Source: Methylocystis sp. ATCC 49242 (GTDB lineage: Bacteria > Pseudomonadota > Alphaproteobacteria > Rhizobiales > Beijerinckiaceae). Taken from it: a stretch of DNA of 64,000 nucleotides. The DNA is taken from assembly GCF_000188155.2 (NCBI RefSeq), contig NZ_KE124774.1, forward strand, positions 1,928,356 to 1,992,355, read 5' to 3'. Both the position numbers and the translations under genes were made by a program. Below, piece after piece: positions 45,055 through 53,676 of this stretch (position 1 is its first letter; each line of letters starts with the position of its first letter). The notes under the pieces were generated by a model. It searched no databases. It had not been told where the DNA came from and saw only the letters and a program-made list of their open reading frames with translations.

Positions 45055-46179
45055 ATGACTCGTCCCGTCCCGCGTCCGGGCGTGCTGGCGATCGATCCCT
45101 ACGTGCCCGGCAAGAGCGCCGCCCCCGGCGCCCGGCGCGTATTCAAGCTTTCCGCCAATGAGACGCCGCTCGGCCCCTCGCCGCGCGCCGTGCAGGCGTT
45201 GCGCGACATGGCCGGAGACATCGCGATCTACCCCGACGGCTCCTCGGCCAAACTACGCGCGGCGGTCGGCGCGCGTCACGGGCTCGACCCCGAGCGCATC
45301 ATCATGGGCGCCGGCTCGGACAACATCCTCGAACTGCTGGCGCTCGCCTATGTCGGTCCGGGCGACGAGGGCGTCTACAGCCAGTATGGCTTTCTCGAAT
45401 ACAAGATCGTGATCCACGCCGCGGGCGGAACGCCCGTCGTCGCGCCGGAGACGAATTACACCGCCAGCGTCGACGCGATGCTCGCCTGCGTGAGCGAGAA
45501 GACGAAGATCGTCTTCCTCGCCAATCCGAACAATCCCACCGGGACCTATCTGCCGGCGTCGGAAGTCGCGCGGCTCGCGCGCGGCCTGCCGCCGCATTGC
45601 CTGCTCGTTCTCGACGCGGCCTACGCCGAATATGTGACCCACGAGGATTATGAGGCTGGCGCCGCGCTCGTCGACGCGCATGAGAATGTGGTGATGACGC
45701 GCACCTTCTCGAAAATCTACGGCCTCGCCGGCCTGCGGCTCGGCTGGGGCTACGGCCCCGCGCATGTCATCGACGCCCTGAACCGCATCCGCTCGCCCTT
45801 CAATGTGTCGAGCGCGGCCTCCGTCGCCGGCGTCGCGTCCGTGGAGGATGTCGCGCATCTCGAAGCGGCGATTGCGCATAACGACCGCTGGCTGCCATGG
45901 CTGACGCGCGAGATTTCGGCTCTCGGCCTCGACGTACTGCCGAGCGTCTGCAATTTCATCGCCATTCGCTTCCCTGATACGCCGGGGCGGGCGGCCGCCG
46001 ACGCCGATCGCTTCCTGACCTCGCGCGGCCTCATTCTGCGCGCGATCGGCGCCTATGGGATGGGCGAATTCCTGCGCCTCACGGTCGGCTCTCAGGAGGC
46101 GAATGAAGCCGTCGTCGCCGCCCTCGCCGAATTCATGCAGGACGCGCAGGCGCCCGCGCAGCAAGCCGCTCATGGCTGA
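45055..46179 (+). CDS. hisC: Histidinol-phosphate/aromatic aminotransferase
   Basis: 374 residues. PLP-dependent fold type I aminotransferase: [43 protein letters not shown], and the PLP lysine K220 in [21 protein letters not shown] lies eight bases before the ATG. Sandwiched between chorismate mutase and prephenate dehydrogenase, so it probably also transaminates prephenate or 4-hydroxyphenylpyruvate in Tyr/Phe synthesis, as known for broad-range HisC enzymes. Confidence 0.93.
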   Translation: MTRPVPRPGVLAIDPYVPGKSAAPGARRVFKLSANETPLGPSPRAVQALRDMAGDIAIYPDGSSAKLRAAVGARHGLDPERIIMGAGSDNILELLALAYVGPGDEGVYSQYGFLEYKIVIHAAGGTPVVAPETNYTASVDAMLACVSEKTKIVFLANPNNPTGTYLPASEVARLARGLPPHCLLVLDAAYAEYVTHEDYEAGAALVDAHENVVMTRTFSKIYGLAGLRLGWGYGPAHVIDALNRIRSPFNVSSAASVAGVASVEDVAHLEAAIAHNDRWLPWLTREISALGLDVLPSVCNFIAIRFPDTPGRAAADADRFLTSRGLILRAIGAYGMGEFLRLTVGSQEANEAVVAALAEFMQDAQAPAQQAAHG

Positions 46180-47098
46180 GCCGATCTTCAACAGGCTCGC
46201 GCTGATCGGCGCCGGCCTCATCGGTTCTTCGATCGCCCGCGCGGCGCGCGCCTATGACGCCGCGCGCGAGATCGCCATTCTCGACGCATCGCCGCAGGTG
46301 ATGGCGCGCGTGCGCGAAATCGCCATCGCCGACGAGGCGAGCGGTGATCCGGCTGAGGCGTTGCGCGGCGCCGATCTCGTCATCATCTGCACGCCGGTCG
46401 GCGTCTGCGGCGCGGTGGCGCAGGAGATCGCGCCGTACCTGGAGAATGGCGCCGTCATCTCCGACGTCGGCTCTGTGAAAGGCGCCGTCGTCGCGCAGGT
46501 CGCGCCGCACGTTCCGGAGGGCGCGCATTTCATTCCCGCGCATCCGATCGCCGGCACGGAATTTTCCGGCCCCGACGCGGGCTTTGCGACGCTTTTTCAA
46601 AACCGCTGGTGCATTCTCACCCCGCCCGACGGCGCCGACGCGGCCGCGGTGGAAAAACTCGCGGCCTTCTGGACGCGCATCGGCGCCAGGGTCGAGAAGA
46701 TGAGCGCGGATCATCACGACAAGGTGCTCGCGCTCACGAGCCATCTGCCGCATCTCATCGCCTATAACATCGTCGGCACGGCGGATGATTTCGGCGAGCA
46801 GACGCGCTCGGAAGTCATCAAGTTCTCGGCTTCGGGCTTTCGCGATTTCACCCGCATCGCCGCCTCCGACCCGACGATGTGGCGGGATATCTTCCTCAAC
46901 AATCGCGAAGCCGTGCTGGAGATGCTCGGGCGCTTCAACGAGGATCTCTCCGCGCTTCAGCGCATGATCCGCCGCGGCGACGGCGACGGGCTGTTCGATT
47001 TCTTCACGAGAACGCGCGCCATTCGCCGCTCCATCATCGAACAGGGTCAGGACACGTCGGCCCCGGATTTCGGACGGCGCACGCCTCCCGCCAATTAA
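46172..47098 (+). CDS. tyrC: Prephenate/arogenate dehydrogenase (cyclohexadienyl dehydrogenase)
   Basis: 308 residues from ATG 46172, overlapping the hisC stop by eight bases. NAD-binding [14 protein letters not shown] at the N-terminus, then [25 protein letters not shown] (substrate Arg/His region), [12 protein letters not shown] and [19 protein letters not shown]. No chorismate-mutase or ACT domain. Last step of tyrosine synthesis with its two neighbours. NAD versus NADP preference cannot be read. Confidence 0.92.
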   Translation: MAEPIFNRLALIGAGLIGSSIARAARAYDAAREIAILDASPQVMARVREIAIADEASGDPAEALRGADLVIICTPVGVCGAVAQEIAPYLENGAVISDVGSVKGAVVAQVAPHVPEGAHFIPAHPIAGTEFSGPDAGFATLFQNRWCILTPPDGADAAAVEKLAAFWTRIGARVEKMSADHHDKVLALTSHLPHLIAYNIVGTADDFGEQTRSEVIKFSASGFRDFTRIAASDPTMWRDIFLNNREAVLEMLGRFNEDLSALQRMIRRGDGDGLFDFFTRTRAIRRSIIEQGQDTSAPDFGRRTPPAN

Positions 47099-47257
47099 GC
47101 GTTGCGCCGACGCGAAGCCGTCGAATGATGACGGCTCATGTTCTGTCGAGCGTTCGGACGCAAAAGCGCGCACGCTTCTCCCGAACGCCTTTTCGGGATT
47201 CCCCGGTTCGAGTCAGGCTCGAAGGAGCCGATCGGCGAATTCGACGCTTGTCGCTGC

Positions 47258-47584
47258 TTACTTCTTGGGTGTGTGCCCGATTTTCAACACGTCATCCGCA
47301 TTGTGCTGGATCATCTGCTGCACCCTGCCCGAGATCGCGGCCAGCAGCCAAGGCAGTTGCACCTCGACGCGCGCCATGTCGGCAAGCACGGTGATCTGCG
47401 CGCTCGCAGTCTGGCCGAGCGCCTTGACGTGAATATTGGCGACGTCGCCGGACCATGTGACTTCGGAATGCGCGACCTTGTCCACATAGTCGCGCTGCAA
47501 TTTCGTCAGCCGTTCGGCGAGGCGCTGCTTTGCCTTCTCGACCCCCAGATTATGCGGCACGGTGACGACGATCTTGTTGGACAT
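47258..47584 (-). CDS. Polyhydroxyalkanoic acid system family protein
   Basis: 108 residues matching the PHA-system family (putative PHA granule regulator): opening ITV-PHNLG-like VVTVPHNLGVEKAKQRLAERL, then VTWSGDVANIHVKALGQTASAQI and a helical end. Small soluble protein, found in PHA-producing proteobacteria but often away from phaC. Its presence suggests the organism stores PHB; no synthase is in this window. It lies 51 bp after recN on the same strand. Confidence 0.85.
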   Translation of the reverse strand: MSNKIVVTVPHNLGVEKAKQRLAERLTKLQRDYVDKVAHSEVTWSGDVANIHVKALGQTASAQITVLADMARVEVQLPWLLAAISGRVQQMIQHNADDVLKIGHTPKK

Positions 47585-47635
47585 GGCGTTCCTCCGCTTC
47601 CGCTTGATCTGGGGCGCGACCGCTGGAAAAGAAGA

Positions 47636-49327
47636 TCAGTCCGCGCCCTGCAGCAGTCGCGCCGCCGCGGCGCGCGCCTCGTCCGTGATCGCCGCTCCCG
47701 ACAGCATACGCGCAATTTCCTCCCGCCGCTCGGCTTCTGCGAGCACGGCGACGCTGGTTGCGACGCGCCTGTCCTTGCCTGCGGACTTGCCGGCCTTCGC
47801 CGGCGCGCCTTTGCTGATGCGCAAATGGCGGCTCGCCCGCGCGGCGACCTGCGGCGCATGCGTAACGGCAAGCACTTGGGCGCGCGTGGCGAGGCGCGCG
47901 AGACGCTGGCCGATGGCGTCCGCCACGGCGCCGCCCACGCCGGTGTCGATCTCGTCGAAAACGAGGGTCGGCGCGGAGCCGCGGTCGGCGAGCACGACCT
48001 TCAGCGCCAGCATGAAGCGGGCGAGTTCGCCGCCCGAGGCGACCTTGGTGAGCGGGCCGGGACGTGAACCGGGATTGGTCTGCACCCAGAATTCGACGCG
48101 GTCGACGCCCTCCGGCCCGCCGTTTTCCGGATCGCTCGTCACCTGCGTCATGAAATGCGCGCCGTCCAGCCGCAGCGGCTTCAGCTCCGCATCGACGAGC
48201 GCGTCGAGTTTTTTGGCCGCCTTCTGGCGCGCGGCGGAGAGGGCGCGGGCGGCTTCGTCATAGCCCGCCTTCGCCGCCGCAAGCTCCTTGCCGAGCTTCA
48301 CCAGCCGCGCTTCCGACGCGTCGAGCGCCCCGATGTCGTCCGCGAATTTCTGTGCGATCTTCGTCAGCTCCGCGACCGTCACGTGATATTTGCGCGCGGC
48401 GCCGCGCAGCGCGAAGAGCCGTTCCTCGACCCGCTCCAGTTCGGCGGGGTCGAAACGGGTTTCCGCCAGCGCCTGCTCGAGCGCCTGTTCCGCGAGGCTC
48501 AGCGCGTCGACGGCCTGCGCGAGGGCGCGCGCCGGCGGCTCCAATATCTGCGGCGCCTGCGTCAACCGGCGCTCGAGGCGGCGCGCGACCTGCGCGATTT
48601 CGCCGGCAGGCGCCGCGTCGCTGGCGAATGCGGCGAGCGCGTCGCGAATGTCGGTCGCGACCTTCTCCGCGCGCTGCATGAAGAGACGCCGCTCGGCAAG
48701 TTCTTCCTCTTCGCCGTCCTGCGGCGCGAGCTTCGTCAGCTCTTCATGCGCGTGACGCAAGTAATCCGCGTCGGCGCGGGCCCTGGCGATGCGCGCTTCC
48801 TCCTCGGCGAGCGCGCGGCGCGCCGCCTGCCAGGCGCCGTAACGCGCGCGAACCTCGTTCGCCTGTGTCTGCAATCCGCCGTGAGCGTCGACGAGCGCGC
48901 GATGCGCGGCGGGATCGACCAGCGCGCGGTCGTCGTGCTGGCAATGTATTTCGACGAGCTCCCTGCCGATCGCGCGCAGCGCCTGCGCCGTGGCCGGCTG
49001 GTCGTTGACGAAAGCGCGCGTGCGGCCGTCCGCCATCTGCAGGCGGCGCAAAACGAGTTCATCGTCGCTCGTGAGGCCGAATTCGCGCGCGGCGAGATGG
49101 GCGGGGTGGTCAGCCGGCAGATCGAAGACGGCCGCGACCTGCCCCTGCTCCTGCCCCGCGCGCACGAGCGAGGCGTCGCCGCGACCGCCCAGCGCCAGCA
49201 TGAAGGCGTCGAGAAGGATGGATTTGCCCGCGCCGGTTTCGCCCGTGAGCGTCGTGAGCCCCTGCCCGAATTCGAGGTCGAGCTCGTCGATGAGCACGAT
49301 GTCGCGAATGGATAGACGGACAAGCAT
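47636..49327 (-). CDS. recN: DNA repair protein RecN
   Basis: 563 residues, SMC-like ATPase acting in double-strand-break repair. N-terminal Walker A GETGAGKS with LSIRDIVLIDELDLEF before it; a long central coiled coil (about residues 150-380); C-terminal signature VASGGELARFMLALK and Walker B TLVFDEIDTGVGG, then THAPQVAARA. Follows bamD in many Rhizobiales; here a plus-strand hydrolase gene sits between them. No SOS-box could be identified confidently upstream. Confidence 0.95.
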   Translation of the reverse strand: MLVRLSIRDIVLIDELDLEFGQGLTTLTGETGAGKSILLDAFMLALGGRGDASLVRAGQEQGQVAAVFDLPADHPAHLAAREFGLTSDDELVLRRLQMADGRTRAFVNDQPATAQALRAIGRELVEIHCQHDDRALVDPAAHRALVDAHGGLQTQANEVRARYGAWQAARRALAEEEARIARARADADYLRHAHEELTKLAPQDGEEEELAERRLFMQRAEKVATDIRDALAAFASDAAPAGEIAQVARRLERRLTQAPQILEPPARALAQAVDALSLAEQALEQALAETRFDPAELERVEERLFALRGAARKYHVTVAELTKIAQKFADDIGALDASEARLVKLGKELAAAKAGYDEAARALSAARQKAAKKLDALVDAELKPLRLDGAHFMTQVTSDPENGGPEGVDRVEFWVQTNPGSRPGPLTKVASGGELARFMLALKVVLADRGSAPTLVFDEIDTGVGGAVADAIGQRLARLATRAQVLAVTHAPQVAARASRHLRISKGAPAKAGKSAGKDRRVATSVAVLAEAERREEIARMLSGAAITDEARAAAARLLQGAD

Positions 49328-49444
49328 GACGCGTTACTCTTGGGCTCCCGCGCGCGAACGCCATTTTGCGGTGACGCCACGCATTGACGAGAGGGATGCT
49401 CGCTCCCGGCGGAGCGTTCGATTCGTTTCCCGACGGAGGTTGGC

Positions 49445-50332
49445 ATGGCCGGAGCCGAAATCAACGATATTCGCGCGCTTCTCGGCGCAAAGCCCCGGCC
49501 CGTGGGCTGGGCGGAGCGGCGCGCGCGCATAGAGGAGGTCGGCGCGATCTGGCCCGTCGCGCCCGACATCGCGCTGGAGCTCGCCCGTTTCGACGGAATT
49601 TCCGGCGAATGGTCGCTCGCGCCGGGGTCCGATCCCGGCCGTGTCCTGCTGTTCTTTCATGGCGGCGGCTATTGCTCCGGGTCGCTCGTCAGCCACCGTC
49701 GAATGGTCACCGAGGCCGGCCGGGCGGCGCGGGCGCGCACGCTGGCGGTCGCCTTCCGGCTCGCGCCGGAGCACCCCTTTCCGGCCGCCTATGACGACGC
49801 GCTGGCGGCATGGCGCTTTCTGCTGTCACAGGGTATCGCGCCGGGTCGCGTCGCCGTGGGCGGCGACAGCGCCGGCGGCGGCCTGACCGTCGCGCTGATG
49901 AACCGGTTGCGCGACGGCGGCGAGGCGCTGCCCGCCTGCGCCTGGCTGGCCTCGCCATGGACCGATCTCGCCATGTCCGGCGACACGCTCACAACGAAGG
50001 ACGCCGTCGATCCGCTGATCCACAAGGCCTATCTCGAAGAATTGGCGAGCGCCTATGTCCCCGCGGGCGTGGATCGCAAAGATCCGCGCGTTTCGCCTCT
50101 CTATGGGGCGTTGCGCGGACTGCCGCCGCTCATCATCCAGGTGGGATCGGACGAGACGCTGCTCGCGGACTCGACGCGCTTCGTCGCCGCGGCTGGCGCC
50201 GCCGATGTCGCCGTGACTTTGGAAATCTGGCCGCACATGATCCATGCATGGCCGATGTGGAATGCGCGGCTCGAAGACGGCCGGCGCGCGCTTGCGAACG
50301 CCGGCGCCTTCATTCAGGCCCACACTCGATAG
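49445..50332 (+). CDS. Alpha/beta hydrolase, hormone-sensitive-lipase-like esterase
   Basis: 295 residues. Class IV (HSL) esterase motifs: oxyanion HGGGYCSGS, nucleophile S142 in GGDSAGGGL, Asp in QVGSDETLLAD and His in WPHMIHAWPM, so the triad is complete. GGAGG lies six bases before the ATG. It hydrolyses short acyl esters in related enzymes; substrate unknown. It lies on the opposite strand to the whole recN-bamD-lpxC-dcw block and separates bamD from recN, so it looks like an insertion into a conserved order. Its stop is 7 bp from the bamD stop. Confidence 0.88.
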   Translation: MAGAEINDIRALLGAKPRPVGWAERRARIEEVGAIWPVAPDIALELARFDGISGEWSLAPGSDPGRVLLFFHGGGYCSGSLVSHRRMVTEAGRAARARTLAVAFRLAPEHPFPAAYDDALAAWRFLLSQGIAPGRVAVGGDSAGGGLTVALMNRLRDGGEALPACAWLASPWTDLAMSGDTLTTKDAVDPLIHKAYLEELASAYVPAGVDRKDPRVSPLYGALRGLPPLIIQVGSDETLLADSTRFVAAAGAADVAVTLEIWPHMIHAWPMWNARLEDGRRALANAGAFIQAHTR

Positions 50333-50339
50333 CGCCGCC

Positions 50340-51248
50340 TCAGATGGCGTGGAGCGTCTTGCCGATCTTGGAGAGCCAGGAGTCCGTATATTCATGCGGC
50401 TCCAGCCCGCCGGTCTTCAGCAATGCGTGCGCATCCTTGTACCACTGCGAGTCGGGGAAGTTGTGGCCCAGAATCGCGGCGGCGGTCTGCGCCTCGTTCG
50501 TCACGCCCATCGCCATATAGGCTTCGGTGAGGCGGTACAGCGCCTCCTCCGTGTGGCGAGTCGTCTGATATTTTCCGAGCACGTCGTGGAAGCGGTTGAT
50601 CGCCGCCGGATAATTCTTGCGCGTCAGATAGAAGCGGCCGACGTTCATTTCCTTGGCGGCGAGTTGGTCGCGCGTCACCTGAATCTTGTAGCGCGCGTCC
50701 GTCACATATTCGGACTTCGGATATTTCTGGATGAGCTGGGTGAAGACCTCCAGCGCCTTCTCAGCCGGCTGCTGGTCGCGCATGACGTCCGGCACCTGGT
50801 TATAGAAGGACATTCCGGCGAGGTAATAAACGTAGGGCGTATCCGCCGAATTCGGATAAAGGCCGATGTAACGCTGCGCCGACTGCACCGACTCGTCGTA
50901 GGCGCCCTTCTGGAACTGAGCGAAAGTCGTCATCAGCAAGGCTTTGCGCGACCATTCGGACGACGGATACTGCTTTTCCAGATCGCCGAATTTTTTCGCG
51001 GCGCCCTCGTAATCCTTCTTCTTCAGCTTGGCGAGACCCTGATTGTAGAGGTCGTCGGCGGGGATGTCGGGCAGGATTTCCGTCTTGTATTTCTCGCCGC
51101 CGCCGAAGAGTCCGAAGCCGCTCGTCACGGAGTCGAGAAGGTCGGCGCGCGCCGGCGCCGGGGAAACAGCGACGGCCGCCGCCGCGGCAAGAGCGCCAAG
51201 ACGGGCCGTCCGCATCGCAGAACGGAAGGAAATAGCGATAACCGACAT
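50340..51248 (-). CDS. bamD: Outer-membrane assembly factor BamD-like, without lipobox
   Basis: 302 residues from ATG 51248 (AAGGGG eight bases upstream). TPR-rich protein of the BAM complex: LYNQGLAKLKKKDYEGAAKKF, YPSSEWSRKALLM, YPNSADTPYVYYLAGMSFY, RFYLTRKNYPAAINRFHDV and the family ending AAILGHNFPDSQWYKDA. Unlike nearly all BamD/ComL proteins, the signal sequence (LGALAAAAAVAVSPAPARA) has no cysteine and there is none in the first 60 residues, so lipid anchoring by signal peptidase II is not predicted; cleavage by signal peptidase I after ARA is. Gene position next to lpxC and recN is normal. Confidence 0.9.
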   Translation of the reverse strand: MSVIAISFRSAMRTARLGALAAAAAVAVSPAPARADLLDSVTSGFGLFGGGEKYKTEILPDIPADDLYNQGLAKLKKKDYEGAAKKFGDLEKQYPSSEWSRKALLMTTFAQFQKGAYDESVQSAQRYIGLYPNSADTPYVYYLAGMSFYNQVPDVMRDQQPAEKALEVFTQLIQKYPKSEYVTDARYKIQVTRDQLAAKEMNVGRFYLTRKNYPAAINRFHDVLGKYQTTRHTEEALYRLTEAYMAMGVTNEAQTAAAILGHNFPDSQWYKDAHALLKTGGLEPHEYTDSWLSKIGKTLHAI

Positions 51249-51632
51249 ATATTGCGCCCCTTGCGGCAAAGAGCGACGACGTCGCGCGCTCGTGAGCCTC
51301 TTAGCCTAAACCGCCGATCCGCGCCACCTCGGGCGCTCCGCGCCGCGGCGCCGGCGGGGCGAGGCGGCGGATTGTCTCAAGACGGCAGAGGGTAAAGACT
51401 CCCTTCTGGCGAGATTATGGCGAAGCGCGGCCATTGGCGTTACGATAAGAAATTCCGCCCGCTGTTCGCGGTTCATGGCGGCCGCCGCGTCGCTCCGCGC
51501 AACATTCGCCTCAGCAGGTTGAAGACACGCAGCGCCGCTACAAATGGCGCATTATAAACTCATCTGCACGTAACCGAAGGTCGGGATGCGTGCGCGCAAG
51601 GAAAAAAGCCGCCACAAACGAGAGGGCGCCCC
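51249..51632. other. 384-bp region between bamD and the beta-helix gene
   Basis: No gene seen. The bamD end is G+C-rich; the right part (51400-51600) is less so and probably holds the promoter of the rightward beta-helix gene. I find no convincing hexamers, dyads or terminator. Confidence 0.4.
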
Positions 51633-52553
51633 ATGAAATACATCTCATTGTTAATGTTGTCATTCACGGCTTGCGGCCTCCTGTTCGGCGCCGCGCCCGC
51701 CGGCGCGCAGGCGACCCGCACCTGGGTTTCCGGCGTCGGCGACGACGCCAACCCCTGCTCGCGCACGGCGCCCTGCAAGACCTTCGCCGGGGCGATTTCC
51801 AAGACCGCCGCCAAGGGCGAGATCAACACGATCGACCCCGGCGGGTTCGGGGCTGTCACAATCACCAAAGCGATTACGATCGACGGCGGCGGCGGGCATA
51901 CGGCGAGCATTCTCGCTTCGCTCGTAAATGGCGTCATCGTCAACGCTGGCCCTAATGATATTGTCCAGTTACGTAATATCGACATCAACGGCGCCGGAAA
52001 CGGACTGAATGGAATTCGCTTTCTCGCCGGCAACACGCTGATCGTCGAAAACGTCAAAATCTACGGGTTCACGCAGAAGGCGATCGACTTCGAACCGAAC
52101 ACCGCAGGAAGGTTAATCGTTGCGAATTCGACCATCTCGAACAATCTCGGCGCGACGGCGGGCGGAGTCTTCGTTCAGCCCGGCGCCGCCGGCTCCGCCT
52201 TGGTCGATCTCGTCAATGTCACTGCGTCCCGCACCGGCGACGGCTTGCGGCTTCTCGATCGCAGCAGGGCCAGCGTCCAGAACAGCGTGTTCAGCGGAAA
52301 CTCGATCGGGGTGGTCACTCAATGCTCGACCGCAGTCTGCGAAATTGATCTTGAAAGATCCATTCTCTCGGACAACCAGATCGGCGTCAGGACGGCAGGC
52401 GCACAAGGGACCGTGCGTCTGTCGGAGACCGGGATCTACAACAACACGACCGGCATCAGCGTCGCGGGCGGCGCAGTGGTTTCCTTCGGCAACAACCGGA
52501 TTGCCGGAAACACCACGAATGGCGCGCCGACATCGACGGTCTCGCAGCAGTGA
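51633..52553 (+). CDS. Secreted right-handed beta-helix protein
   Basis: 306 residues. Signal peptide 1-25 (ending AGA-Q). The opening RTWVSGVGDDANPCSRTAPCKTFAGAI is followed by repeated short strands rich in N, G, I and V (ITIDGGG, IVQLRNIDINGAG, LIVENVKIYGFT, LIVANSTISNN, VQNSVFSGNSIGV, RLSETGIYNNTTGI), the pectate-lyase-like parallel beta-helix pattern. Four cysteines. Such proteins bind or cleave polysaccharide, or act as surface proteins; no catalytic residue can be named. Codon usage is less G+C-biased than its neighbours. It sits on the plus strand between lpxC and bamD, breaking a conserved order. Confidence 0.8.
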   Translation: MKYISLLMLSFTACGLLFGAAPAGAQATRTWVSGVGDDANPCSRTAPCKTFAGAISKTAAKGEINTIDPGGFGAVTITKAITIDGGGGHTASILASLVNGVIVNAGPNDIVQLRNIDINGAGNGLNGIRFLAGNTLIVENVKIYGFTQKAIDFEPNTAGRLIVANSTISNNLGATAGGVFVQPGAAGSALVDLVNVTASRTGDGLRLLDRSRASVQNSVFSGNSIGVVTQCSTAVCEIDLERSILSDNQIGVRTAGAQGTVRLSETGIYNNTTGISVAGGAVVSFGNNRIAGNTTNGAPTSTVSQQ

Positions 52554-52607
52554 AAGCCGCGCCGCACGTGCCGGGAGTCCGGGAAACGCGGCGCACTTGG
52601 CAAATTT

Positions 52608-53585
52608 TCAGGATAAGGAGGCGTCCAGAGCTGCGGGCGCTTCCATCGACGGCCGGATTTCGCAGCGTTCGGCGGCGCCTTCGCGCGCCATGGCCTCCAG
52701 CAGGGCCAGATTGAGCCGGTGTCCGCCGCGATAGGAACGGAAAGCGCCGATGATCGGCGCTCCGGCGAGCGCGAGGTCGCCGACGACGTCAAGCATCTTG
52801 TGACGGACGAATTCGTCGGGGAAGCGCAGGCCGTGCGGGTTCAGGACGGACTCGCCGTCGAGCACGACGGTGTTGTCGAGCGAGGCGCCGAGCGCCAGGC
52901 CCTCGCGCCAGAGCCGCTGGGCGTCGCGCAGGAAACCGAAGCTGCGCGCCCGCGCGATCTCGCGGCGGAAAGTTTGCGGCGTCAGCGCCAGCGCGCGCCG
53001 CTGACGCCCGATGCGGCCGTCGAAGGCGATCTCGACGTCGAGATGCAGGCCGCTGTCCGCCGGCCGCACCTCCGCCCAGCCGGCGCCGTCGGCTACGCGC
53101 ACGGGTCTGGTGACGCGCAAATAGCGGCGGGGGGCTGCGAGATCGATGACGCCGGCTTCGTCGACCGCGTCGACAAAGTCCGCCGCGGAGCCGTCCATCG
53201 CCGGGATTTCGCCGCCCTCGACGTCGATCAGCGCATTATCTACGCCAAGACCGGCCAGCGCGGCCAACAGATGTTCGACCGTCGAGACGCACGCGCCTTG
53301 CGCCGCGATCTGCGTGCGAAGCTGGGTCGCGTCGACACAGGGCCAATGCGCCGGGATTTCGACGCCCGCGACGCTGAACTGGATTCCGGCGTCCGCGCAT
53401 GCGGGCGCGAGCGTCACGCGCGCGGAGCGGCCCCCATGCGCGCCGCGCCCGGAGAGCGTGATGGTGCGGCCAAGCGTGGTTTGCGTGGCGCGTGATGTCG
53501 GGCGAATGACGCAACCCTCCCGGCGGTGGAATCGGCCAAGAACGCCGGCCAGATTAGCCGATGGACCCGGGCGTGCTCCAGTCAC
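52608..53585 (-). CDS. lpxC: UDP-3-O-acyl-N-acetylglucosamine deacetylase
   Basis: Zinc deacetylase, committed step of lipid A synthesis. Metal and catalytic segments are intact: STVEHLLAALAGLGVDNA, PAMDGSAADFV, RHKMLDVVGDLALAG and YRGGHRLNLALL. With the GTG at 53585 the protein has 325 residues, about 26 more than normal at the N-terminus. The conserved start (SRATQTTLGRTITLSG) lies just after 53507, where GGGAGGG stands seven bases before an ATT codon and no ATG/GTG/TTG is available. The true start is therefore uncertain. Between ftsZ and bamD, as usual. A tandem 10-bp duplication (TTACAGATTG at 53592 and 53602) lies upstream of the GTG. Confidence 0.93.
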   Translation of the reverse strand: MTGARPGPSANLAGVLGRFHRREGCVIRPTSRATQTTLGRTITLSGRGAHGGRSARVTLAPACADAGIQFSVAGVEIPAHWPCVDATQLRTQIAAQGACVSTVEHLLAALAGLGVDNALIDVEGGEIPAMDGSAADFVDAVDEAGVIDLAAPRRYLRVTRPVRVADGAGWAEVRPADSGLHLDVEIAFDGRIGRQRRALALTPQTFRREIARARSFGFLRDAQRLWREGLALGASLDNTVVLDGESVLNPHGLRFPDEFVRHKMLDVVGDLALAGAPIIGAFRSYRGGHRLNLALLEAMAREGAAERCEIRPSMEAPAALDASLS

Positions 53586-53627
53586 GCTTTCTTACAGATT
53601 GTTACAGATTGCCGAGCGCCCATGAAA

Positions 53628-53654
53628 ACAGGGGCCCGCACGAGGCGGGCACCT
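53628..53654 (-). terminator. Hairpin after ftsZ
   Basis: GCCCGC (53634-53639) pairs with GCGGGC (53645-53650) inside a longer imperfect dyad CAGG...CCTG; on the minus strand it is followed by TGTTTTC. Placed 23 bp past the ftsZ stop, it would end or weaken transcription before lpxC. Confidence 0.6.
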
Positions 53655-53676
53655 GAACTTTCGGCGGCGGGGCGCG

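Noticed and set aside
47190-47235. tRNA T-arm-like string GGTTCGAGTC before the PHA-system gene
   Set aside because: No matching acceptor, D or anticodon stems around it.
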